Shown piece after piece: positions 24,779 through 31,724 of a stretch of DNA of 32,758 nt. Numbering within the stretch: the stretch's first letter is position 1; the number at the start of each line of letters is the position of its first letter. The notes beneath the pieces are model-generated. The model was not told where the DNA came from and did no database searches. It was given only the letters and a program-made list of their open reading frames with translations. The stretch is from an uncultured Bacillota bacterium. GTDB lineage: Bacteria > Bacillota > Clostridia > Christensenellales > Pumilibacteraceae. The stretch is taken from contig CASFJH010000083.1 in the NCBI GenBank assembly GCA_949294845.1, positions 1-32,758 on the forward strand. The letters run 5' to 3'. The position numbers and the translations under genes are program-made.

Positions 24779-25919
24779 GTTCTTCGCAAACTTCTCTTTC
24801 TTCTGGCTTTACGGTTTCTTTCATGCCGGTGTTTCGCTCTGCAGGCTTTTTTCTTATTCTGCGCGCTATCGCGGCGGCAATGAGCACTAGCGGTATGCCG
24901 ACCTGTTCGGGCAGGGCGACTAAGCGCAGTACCGCGCCGGTTGCCGCGCCGTACACCGCCGCCTGTGTGGGAAAAACGAACACCGACAGCAGATATATAA
25001 ATGCCAGCGCGGCTGCCGAAGCGGCGCACAACGCCTTATCCGGAAGTGCGAGCGCAAAGACCGTGTGGCGCGCGAATGCGTAAACGTAAATTATTATCTT
25101 GACGAATACCGCCGACACCCACACGGCGAATATGAGCAGGTCGAACCGTCCGAAATTCTGCGATCCGACATGCTGCGGCAAACCGCCGAGGTTGTGTCCG
25201 TACTCGATGAGATCCTTTATGTTGCCGTACTCCGCCGACAGAATAAGTGTGAACGTGATTACCGCAACCGCCGCGACGCCTGCCGCCGTCAGGTATTTTC
25301 TTGCGGCCGAGCGCTGTTTTTCCGTTCTGCCGATAAAAACCGCCAATGCGGAAAAGTCGCCCAGCCACAGGGTATAATCGGCGGCTCCGCCGCTCTTTTC
25401 CCTTAAAACAGGCAGAAGATTGGCGTATTGCGGCTTTCCTGCGGACAGAACAAACAGCAGGATCATGCTAAGAATAACGAACGGAATGAGTATTTCCCCC
25501 GTCCGTCCCACCGCGCGCGGCTTTAATGACGCATACCATACGACGGCGAGCAGAGGAATAAGATAAACCGCCCAATTGAAATTTTCAAACAGCGCTTCGG
25601 AAAAGAACACCCGCACCTCGCTCAGCATAAGCGTCGTCTTGAAAAGCATATAGACCGCGCATATGCCGACGAAAATTTTCGCGACGGGCTTTCCCAGCAC
25701 ACTTTCTATGAGGCTGTAAAAATCGCGCTCCTCCTTGACCGAAGCGTATATTATCGGCAGCAGCGCCGCCAAATCGGCAGCCACATAGCCCAGCATGAAG
25801 ATGTAGCCGTTGCGGCCGGCGGCGGCCACCAGCAGCGACGGCAGCATAAACATTTTTACCGCTACCGCCGATATGAAAATCATCACCGCAAACTGCCGTG
25901 CGGTCAGGATTTTTTCCAT
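24771..25919 (-). CDS. GerB-family (GerAB-type) germinant receptor permease
   Basis: A 382-residue integral membrane protein with about ten hydrophobic helices, of the spore-germination branch of the amino acid/polyamine/organocation transporters. It begins EKILTARQFAVMIF, the usual GerB opening, and has the polytopic pattern to about residue 355, followed by a short charged tail. GerB subunits bind germinants such as amino acids in the inner spore membrane and form part of an ion channel with GerA. Its ATG at 25919 lies within the gerA 3' end (16-base overlap), with AAGGAG about six bases upstream. Substrate is not predictable. Confidence 0.92.
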   Translation of the reverse strand: MEKILTARQFAVMIFISAVAVKMFMLPSLLVAAAGRNGYIFMLGYVAADLAALLPIIYASVKEERDFYSLIESVLGKPVAKIFVGICAVYMLFKTTLMLSEVRVFFSEALFENFNWAVYLIPLLAVVWYASLKPRAVGRTGEILIPFVILSMILLFVLSAGKPQYANLLPVLREKSGGAADYTLWLGDFSALAVFIGRTEKQRSAARKYLTAAGVAAVAVITFTLILSAEYGNIKDLIEYGHNLGGLPQHVGSQNFGRFDLLIFAVWVSAVFVKIIIYVYAFARHTVFALALPDKALCAASAAALAFIYLLSVFVFPTQAAVYGAATGAVLRLVALPEQVGIPLVLIAAAIARRIRKKPAERNTGMKETVKPEEREVCEEQR

Positions 25920-27325
25920 GTTTTTCTCCTTATACGGTTCACGTTGGGTATTGAACGCGGCCGCGTCACCATCCGGTCTAGCGGCTTTCTGACGAGCGCA
26001 TCCTTTAAGTCGGGTTTAATCAGCGGAGCGAACGGCGCAAGATAAGGCGTCATGTATCCGTCGAGACCTGCAAGATAAATCACGAGAAACAGCGTGGCGA
26101 TGACCAGTCCGTACATTCCGCCCAGTCCTCCTGCAAAAGTCATCATAAGCCGCAGTATGCTGGTAGTCCCCACCTGCTTAGGCACGGTATAAAGCGCGAT
26201 CGAGCTGAGCGCTACTATCATAACCGACGGCGACGATATAAGACCGGCCTTTACCGCGGTATCGCCCAGCACCAGCGCCCCCACTATCGAAAGCGCCATA
26301 CCGACAGCGCGCGGCATACGCACTCCCGCTTCGCGTATTATCTCGAAGAGTATTATAACGAAAAGCGTTTCGGACAGCGGCTTTAGCGGCAGCCCTGCCA
26401 CCGAATTCATCAGCGTTACCAGAAATTTCAGCGGTATCATGTCGTAATGAAATACCTGCACCGCAACGTAGAACCCGGGGAGAAGCACCGCCATGACCAC
26501 CGCGGTATATCTCAGGATACGGAGAAAACCGGCCAGACTGTGCCTGTCGTAATAATCCTCTCCCGCCTGAAAGTCCTCGGCAAGCAGATAAGGCACGGTA
26601 AGCACCTCGGGCGATCCGTCGACTATTATCGCGACTCTGCCTTCCAGCATTTTGGCCGCAGCCACGTCGGGCTTTTCGGTAACTCCTATCTGCGAGAATA
26701 TACTGTAAGGATGTTCCTCCAGCGCGTTCTGAATATAAAAGCTGTCCTGTATCCCGTCGGTGTCAAGCGCGTTTATCTTTTCGACGACCTTTTTGACTAT
26801 ACGCGGATCAGCCACGCCGGAAAGATACGCCACGGCTATGTTAGTGCCCGAATATCTGCCGGCCTTAAGCCGCTCTACAGTCAGCTTGTCCGTGCGCAGC
26901 CGACGCGCCAGCAGACTGAGATTGGTCTTAAGCTCCTCGATAAAGCCTTCTCTCGGACCGCGCGTCACCGTCTCTGCAGGCGGTTCCGCTACGGCGCGCT
27001 TGTCGTACTTCCGCACGTTTATAACAATGGGCTCCAGTCCTTCGACAAACAGCGCCGCGTCGCCGTCGGTAAGCGTTTCTACCGCCTCTTCGGGCGTGCT
27101 TACCACCTTAACCTCCGCCGCCGTAAGCACTCTCGCGGCAAGCTGTCCGGCGGTGACGTTTCCTTTGTGCCGCGTCAGCGCCAGCACTGTCTTGCGCAGA
27201 GCCGTCCCGTCGGTGATGTCCGGATTGAATATCAGCGTCGCCTGCCGCCCTCCGGTCGTCAGGTCGCGCGAAACTATCAGTTGTGGCGAATAATTTTGTA
27301 TTATCGCCGCCGCTCTCTCTTCCAT
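25904..27325 (-). CDS. GerA-family spore germination protein (A subunit)
   Basis: A 473-residue A subunit of a germinant receptor. Residues 1 to about 250 form the cytosolic N-terminal domain, with the GPREGFIEELKTNLSLLARRL motif region (about 124-144) and QIGVTEKPDVAAAKMLEGRVAI pattern typical of GerAA; about 265-430 hold the membrane helices with the PLKPLSETLFVI segment. It would pentamerise and act as the ion-release channel triggered by GerB. The N-terminal domain is complete but short compared with Bacillus GerAA. No Shine-Dalgarno site precedes ATG 27325; the upstream element fits a sporulation sigma factor better than sigma-A. Confidence 0.93.
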   Translation of the reverse strand: MEERAAAIIQNYSPQLIVSRDLTTGGRQATLIFNPDITDGTALRKTVLALTRHKGNVTAGQLAARVLTAAEVKVVSTPEEAVETLTDGDAALFVEGLEPIVINVRKYDKRAVAEPPAETVTRGPREGFIEELKTNLSLLARRLRTDKLTVERLKAGRYSGTNIAVAYLSGVADPRIVKKVVEKINALDTDGIQDSFYIQNALEEHPYSIFSQIGVTEKPDVAAAKMLEGRVAIIVDGSPEVLTVPYLLAEDFQAGEDYYDRHSLAGFLRILRYTAVVMAVLLPGFYVAVQVFHYDMIPLKFLVTLMNSVAGLPLKPLSETLFVIILFEIIREAGVRMPRAVGMALSIVGALVLGDTAVKAGLISSPSVMIVALSSIALYTVPKQVGTTSILRLMMTFAGGLGGMYGLVIATLFLVIYLAGLDGYMTPYLAPFAPLIKPDLKDALVRKPLDRMVTRPRSIPNVNRIRRKTWKKS

Positions 27326-27350
27326 ACCGATATTGTGCGTAAAAATTTGG

Positions 27351-27442
27351 AAATTATATCAAAAAAGGCACTTTACATATTCCTTAATCAGCGTCAGCGG
27401 AAAAGCTGCCGGTTGTTTGCGTTGAAAATTATATCAAAAAAG
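27351..27442. repeat. Direct repeat of a 17-mer in the ger upstream region
   Basis: AAATTATATCAAAAAAG occurs at 27351-27367 and 27426-27442, 75 bp apart. The first contains the putative ger -10; the second repeats the same -10-like TATAAT further from the gene without a recognisable -35. Confidence 0.75.
27354..27383 (-). promoter_or_regulatory. Possible sigma-G-type promoter of the ger operon
   Basis: Minus strand GGAATA (27383-27378), 17-base spacer and GATATAA (27360-27354). The -35 is close to the forespore sigma-G TGAATA; the -10 matches CATACTA only at four of seven. No sigma-A -35 is found at the right distance from the TATAAT within it. Forespore expression is expected for germinant receptors. 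Confidence 0.4.
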
Positions 27443-27527
27443 CGCATTCCTCTCTTGTTACAAAGGAAAACGCCGATTTTGTTTGCGGCGCGCTGCGCTC
27501 CCGTGCGCTCTTAGCCATGCCGTTCGA

Positions 27528-28313
27528 TTATCTTAAGCTTTTTCTGTATGCCGACGGGGTATTGCCTGCCGACGCTTTGAAATCGGCGGCAAAATGCGCG
27601 GCGGAATTGTATCCTACAAGCGACGCGATCTGCGAAACGTCCATTTCTGTCGACCTGAGCAGTATTTCCGCCTCGTAAATGCGCTTTTTCTTCAGATACC
27701 GCATTGGTGAAACGCCGTACTCTCTCCTGAACGTCCTTATAAGATGCTCCTCCGAGCGGCAGACCATGGCGGCAAGCTGCGGCAGTCTTATGTCCGACGC
27801 GAAGTTGCCGTCGATGAATTTTTTGACCGTAAAGCAGTCGCCGTCCGCGGCTGTCGCGGGCGGTTCGATGTCCGAAGCTGCGGCTGTAAGCGCTTTTACG
27901 GCTACGAGGCGCGCGAGCGCCTCCGCCTCGGCCGCGCACGCCGCGCCGCCCGACGACATCTTGTCTATAGCCTGTCCGAGAAACTCCGCCGTCTCGTTGT
28001 AAAAGGATCTGAACGTCAGCGGCCCCGTTTCCGCGGCGGTCGCCTCCACAGACAGAACGTAATACTCGCACGGGGTCTGTCCTGCTGCGCGCTCTCTGTG
28101 CGTACTGTTGGCGTTAATAAAGACGTATTCTCCCGCGCGCACCGTCAGCTCGCTGTCCTCCGTTATAACCAGCTCCCCACGCATTACGAAAAACAGCTCG
28201 CCGTAAGGGTGAAAATGCGGCTGGGACGAATCGAACTCCGCCGGCTGCACGCAATGCGTAATCGATTTTACGCTCACCGGCAGCACGGAAAACACATATC
28301 TTTCGTACTCCAT
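27528..28313 (-). CDS. AraC family transcriptional regulator with cupin sensor
   Basis: A 261-residue regulator. Residues 1 to about 95 form a cupin-type sugar-sensing domain with HFHPYGELFFV (about 33-43) and VRAGEYVFINANSTH; residues about 165-261 hold two helix-turn-helix motifs (IRLPQLAAMVCRSEEHLIRTF and MDVSQIASLVGYNSAAHFAADF regions) and the GNTPSAYR ending. It is divergent from the GH112 phosphorylase gene and is the obvious candidate regulator of it, probably as an activator responding to the substrate sugar. The ATG at 28313 has no Shine-Dalgarno site and coincides with the predicted transcription start of a perfect promoter. Confidence 0.93.
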   Translation of the reverse strand: MEYERYVFSVLPVSVKSITHCVQPAEFDSSQPHFHPYGELFFVMRGELVITEDSELTVRAGEYVFINANSTHRERAAGQTPCEYYVLSVEATAAETGPLTFRSFYNETAEFLGQAIDKMSSGGAACAAEAEALARLVAVKALTAAASDIEPPATAADGDCFTVKKFIDGNFASDIRLPQLAAMVCRSEEHLIRTFRREYGVSPMRYLKKKRIYEAEILLRSTEMDVSQIASLVGYNSAAHFAADFKASAGNTPSAYRKSLR

Positions 28314-28319
28314 ACGCCA

Positions 28320-28348
28320 ATTATAAGTTCTTTTGCTTTTCGTGTCAA
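28320..28348 (-). promoter_or_regulatory. Perfect promoter for a leaderless araC-type gene
   Basis: Minus strand TTGACA (28348-28343), 17-base spacer, TATAAT (28325-28320). The ATG begins at 28313, seven bases past the -10, so +1 is predicted to be the start codon itself. Confidence 0.9.
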
Positions 28349-28354
28349 CAAAAA

Positions 28355-28368
28355 ATCAAATTTTTGAT
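28355..28368. promoter_or_regulatory. Possible operator between divergent araC and GH112 genes
   Basis: ATCAAA-TT-TTTGAT is an inverted repeat lying between the two divergent -35 elements (28348 and 28389). TGTCAA also occurs directly repeated at 28343 and 28375. AraC proteins usually bind direct repeats, so either signal could be the site; neither is proven. Confidence 0.4.
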
Positions 28369-28388
28369 AATTTATGTCAATTTTATTA

Positions 28389-28417
28389 TTGAGTTTCCCG
28401 TTTCCGCACTGTATAAT
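28389..28417 (+). promoter_or_regulatory. Promoter of the GH112 phosphorylase
   Basis: TTGAGT (28389-28394), 17-base spacer, TATAAT (28412-28417), then a leader of about 37 bases with AAAGGAGATG. The -35 has two mismatches, which suits activator control. Confidence 0.85.
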
Positions 28418-28460
28418 AAACTTGTAAGTTACATATAAAATTTAAAGGAGATGAAAGAAG

Positions 28461-30620
28461 ATGCGTAAAGGAAGAGTTACGATACCTACCGACGCGAGCT
28501 TCGTCGAGGGGACCAAAATTATTGCCGACAAATGGGGCGCCGACGCCGTCCGCGACTGCGACGGTACCGTTCTGCCCGACAACGCCGCAGAGCTGGCCGA
28601 CAAAGTATACAACACTTATTTCGTTATCCGCGGCGACAACGAATGGGGCGAGGCGCATCCCGAGGAGTGGCAACACGCCGTTCTCATGTCGCGCCGCGTC
28701 ACCGCGGCCGAAAGCAAACTGGCTATCGACATTGCCGAGGGCTATTACGCCGCTCAGCTCAAACCGGACGCCGGTTCTCAGCGCTTCTGGGTGGTCGTCG
28801 ACCGCACTTCGGGGCAACGCGTCAAAGACTGGGAGTTCGACGAAAAGACCAACGAGGTCGCGTTTAAAAGCGTTCCCTTCCATGAATATACCGTCTCATA
28901 TATGGCGACCAGCCTGTGGGATCCCGTTCAGATGTACAACTACATCACCAACGACTGGCATTGCGAAAAGCAGCGTATGTACGATCCCTGCTATCCGCTT
29001 ACCGCCGAATATATCAAACGTCACCTTAAGGAGTGGTGCGACGCTCACCCCGAAACCAACGTCGTCCGTTTCACTACCTTCCTGTACCAGTTCTCGCTTA
29101 TTTTCAATACCTACGGCAAGGAAAAATACGTTGACTGGTTCGGTTACACCATGTCCGCCAGCCCCAAAATGCTGGACGATTTCGCGGCGGAGTACGGCTA
29201 CTCCCTCGACTGCGAGGATATCGCCGACAACGGAATGTACAATAACCCGTTCCGCGTCCCCTCGCGCAAATTCCTTGACTATATGGACTTTGTCGAAAGG
29301 CGCGTAACCGCCGCGGTCAAAGAGCTCACCGCCATAACCCATGCGGCAGGTAAAGAAGCTATGATGTTCCTCGGCGACTGCTGGATAGGCGCCGAGCCTT
29401 ACGGAGATTACTTCCCCGAGCTCGGTCTTGATGCCGTTGTCGGCTCGGTCGGCGGCGGAGTTACGGTGCGTATGCTCTCGGAAATCCCCGGCGTAAAATA
29501 CCGCGAAGGCCGTTTTCTGCCTTACTTCTTCCCCGACACCTTCTATAAAGGCAACGATCCCACCAAGGAGCTCAACCGAAACTGGCTCACCGCGCGCCGC
29601 GCCCTTATGCGCAAATGCCTCGACAGAATCGGCTTCGGCGGCTACCTCAGCCTCGCCGCGCAATTCCCCGATTTCATCGACCGCGCGGCGGAAATATGCG
29701 ACGAATTCCGCGCCATTTACGACTGCGTTTCGGGCGGCAAGCCGTACTCGGCGCTGACGGTCGCCGTTCTCAACTGCTGGGGCAAAAAACGCAGCTGGAT
29801 GAGCTTTATGGTCGCACACGAGCTGTGGTACCAGCAGATATATTCGTATCAGGGTATCCTCGAGGCGCTGTCGGGACTGCCGGTAAACGTCAGATTCATT
29901 TCGTTCGACGACGTTAAGAACGGCATCGACAAGGATATAGACGTTATCGTCTGCGCAGGAGATATGGGTACCGCTTTCTCTGGCGGCGAAATGTGGCGCG
30001 ACGAAAAAATCGTTACCGCAGTCAAAAAATGGGTTCACGACGGTCACGGCTTTATAGGCGTGGGCGAGCCTACCGCTCTCGATAACGGCGGCCGCTGCTT
30101 TGCGCTCGCCGACGTGCTGGGCGTCGACCTCGAACGCGGCTTTACTCTCAGCGAGGATAAGTATAACATCGAGAAAAAAGAGCACTTCATAACCGCCGAC
30201 GTCGCTTCCGATATCGATTTCGGCGAGGGCACCAAGAATATCTATGCGCTGCCCGGAACGGACGTTCTCGACATCACCTTCTCCGACCGCTTCGTCAGAA
30301 AGGTCAACGTGGGCGAGGTTAATCTTGCCGCCAACTCCTTCGGTAAAGGCCGCGGAGTCTATATCGCAGGACTTCCTTACTCGTTTACAAACGCGCGGCT
30401 GCTTTACCGCGCCATGCTGTGGAGCGCCGGCAAGGAAAACCTCCTCGACAAAGCGTTCTCCTCCAACCCCGACACCGAATGTAATTACTATCCCGATATG
30501 AAGCAGTACGCCGTGCTTAATAACACCGCCGCCCAAGCCGAAACGGAATTCTTCGATATAAACGGTAAAAAATCGCGTCTTTCGCTCAAGCCTCACGAGA
30601 TCCGCTGGATACGCGCCTGA
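28461..30620 (+). CDS. GH112 galactosyl-hexoside phosphorylase (lacto-N-biose/galacto-N-biose type)
   Basis: A 719-residue cytoplasmic phosphorylase that cleaves a beta-galactoside with inorganic phosphate to alpha-galactose 1-phosphate and the acceptor sugar. The family N-terminus is unmistakable: KGRVTIPTD followed by WGADAVRDCDGT (about 3-36). Asp306, in FLGDCWIGAEPYG, is where the catalytic acid of the Bifidobacterium enzyme (Asp313) would align. The TIM barrel, a Rossmann-like middle domain (VRFISFDDV, VIVCAGD) and the C-terminal beta domain are all present and the length fits. GH112 includes enzymes for lacto-N-biose/galacto-N-biose (host glycans) and for Gal-beta-1,4-rhamnose (plant material); I cannot tell which. 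No sugar ABC transporter or galT/nahK partner is adjacent. AAAGGAG is ten bases before the ATG. Confidence 0.94.
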   Translation: MRKGRVTIPTDASFVEGTKIIADKWGADAVRDCDGTVLPDNAAELADKVYNTYFVIRGDNEWGEAHPEEWQHAVLMSRRVTAAESKLAIDIAEGYYAAQLKPDAGSQRFWVVVDRTSGQRVKDWEFDEKTNEVAFKSVPFHEYTVSYMATSLWDPVQMYNYITNDWHCEKQRMYDPCYPLTAEYIKRHLKEWCDAHPETNVVRFTTFLYQFSLIFNTYGKEKYVDWFGYTMSASPKMLDDFAAEYGYSLDCEDIADNGMYNNPFRVPSRKFLDYMDFVERRVTAAVKELTAITHAAGKEAMMFLGDCWIGAEPYGDYFPELGLDAVVGSVGGGVTVRMLSEIPGVKYREGRFLPYFFPDTFYKGNDPTKELNRNWLTARRALMRKCLDRIGFGGYLSLAAQFPDFIDRAAEICDEFRAIYDCVSGGKPYSALTVAVLNCWGKKRSWMSFMVAHELWYQQIYSYQGILEALSGLPVNVRFISFDDVKNGIDKDIDVIVCAGDMGTAFSGGEMWRDEKIVTAVKKWVHDGHGFIGVGEPTALDNGGRCFALADVLGVDLERGFTLSEDKYNIEKKEHFITADVASDIDFGEGTKNIYALPGTDVLDITFSDRFVRKVNVGEVNLAANSFGKGRGVYIAGLPYSFTNARLLYRAMLWSAGKENLLDKAFSSNPDTECNYYPDMKQYAVLNNTAAQAETEFFDINGKKSRLSLKPHEIRWIRA

Positions 30621-30670
30621 CGGCTACCCGCGTAATCGCATATAATTAAGTCAAACCGTCCGTAAAAGCG

Positions 30671-30698
30671 ACGCCCCGAATTTCTTCGGGGCGTTTTT
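30671..30698 (+). terminator. Intrinsic terminator of the GH112 gene
   Basis: A 10-bp stem ACGCCCCGAA/TTCGGGGCGT (30671-30680 with 30685-30694) around TTTC, then five T residues ending at 30698. Confidence 0.95.
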
Positions 30699-30766
30699 GT
30701 CTTTGTCAAAGCGGAAAGCGGGGCGTTTATAACTTACGCTTCGCGGAAATCGAAAAGCGCTGCGGA

Positions 30767-31612
30767 TTATCGGCCGTTCGCCTTATCCGAGGCGCAGCGG
30801 GTCAAGCCTTCGGCTACGTCAGGCATAACGTATCCGGCGCGCATGAGGTTTGCCGGCACGGCGCGCAGATCGAACGGTTCGGACGATTTTTCAATAAGCG
30901 CGCGTTTTATCGTGCTTTCGTCTGCGCCGGCCTTGTAAAGCGCCAGTCTGTAGGTCTCCTCCTCGGTCATGTCGTTCGGAGAGGCGACGTTGTAAACGCC
31001 GTAAGGCAGCGTCTCCTTTACCATGGCGGCAATAACGTCTACGGTATCTTCGACGTAATTAACGCTGCGGCGGCCGTTGACGGCGTACTTCAGCACCGCC
31101 TGTCCGCGCACGGCGCACTCGGCCAATCCCCACAGTCCGCTGCCGCCGTTCCTGTAGTCGTACTGCCATGCTATGCGCGCGATATAATGCCTGAAAAGCT
31201 TAGCCGTCTCTTTTTCCCCTTCCGTCTTGGTATAGCCGTAATAATTGAGAGGCGACGGCTCGACGCTTTCGTCGAGAATTTTTCCGCTCCTGTAGTCGTA
31301 TACCTGATCGGACGATACGAACACTAGCGCCGCATCCGCTTCGGCGGTGACGCGCGCAACGTTGCGCGTTCCCGTTATGTTGACGCGCTCGGCTTTGTCT
31401 CTGTTTTTTTCGCACTCGCCTATATCGGCAATCGCCGCGGAGTGGACTACCGCCTGCGTTCCGAATCCCGTCAGCGCTTTGCGCAACGCGACTATATCGG
31501 CTATATCGGCCGCGGCGTGCGTCAACCTCAGCACTTCGTTTCCCTCCGCCTGTAATCTGTCGGCTATTCTCGAGCCGAGAAACCCCGACGCGCCGGTTAC
31601 GGCAATTTTCAT
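30767..31612 (-). CDS. NAD(P)-dependent sugar epimerase/reductase, RmlD-like
   Basis: A 281-residue extended short-chain dehydrogenase. GASGFLG (7-13) binds NAD(P), SSDQVYD (100-106) and YGYTK (125-129, Tyr125 and Lys129) form the active site. The size and the VSSDQVYDYRSG and NYYGYTK segments are closest to RmlD (dTDP-4-dehydrorhamnose reductase) and MAT2B-like relatives, but the other rml genes are absent here, so the substrate is uncertain. TAAGGAGA is six to seven bases before the ATG. It is divergent from the glycosyltransferase at the right edge; a shared surface-glycan role is only a guess. It does not share a transcript with GH112. Confidence 0.85.
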   Translation of the reverse strand: MKIAVTGASGFLGSRIADRLQAEGNEVLRLTHAAADIADIVALRKALTGFGTQAVVHSAAIADIGECEKNRDKAERVNITGTRNVARVTAEADAALVFVSSDQVYDYRSGKILDESVEPSPLNYYGYTKTEGEKETAKLFRHYIARIAWQYDYRNGGSGLWGLAECAVRGQAVLKYAVNGRRSVNYVEDTVDVIAAMVKETLPYGVYNVASPNDMTEEETYRLALYKAGADESTIKRALIEKSSEPFDLRAVPANLMRAGYVMPDVAEGLTRCASDKANGR

Positions 31613-31711
31613 AATTTATCTCCTTACCTAAAGTTGTTTTGTTTTAGCCCGCCGCTCTCCGGCGTGCGCGAATATTCGTCCGCGCCTGCACCATAAGACG
31701 CCCGACGCTCA

Positions 31712-31717
31712 TATAAT
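31712..31717 (+). promoter_or_regulatory. -10 box directly before the glycosyltransferase ATG
   Basis: TATAAT at 31712-31717 with seven bases to the ATG at 31725. No good -35 is found 16-18 bases upstream, so promoter strength is uncertain. 31613-31711 otherwise shows nothing. Confidence 0.5.
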
Positions 31718-31724
31718 GGGTATT

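Noticed and set aside
24441..24890. Plus-strand hydrophobic frames (149 and 94 codons) between gerB and gerC
   Set aside because: Leu/Phe/Ser-rich translation of the pyrimidine-rich repeat strand; no start signal and antisense to gerB/gerC ends.
28896..30596. A 566-codon open frame antisense to the GH112 gene
   Set aside because: It mirrors the third-codon-position GC bias of the GH112 gene, has no ribosome binding site and no recognisable domain; the sense product is an unmistakable GH112 enzyme.
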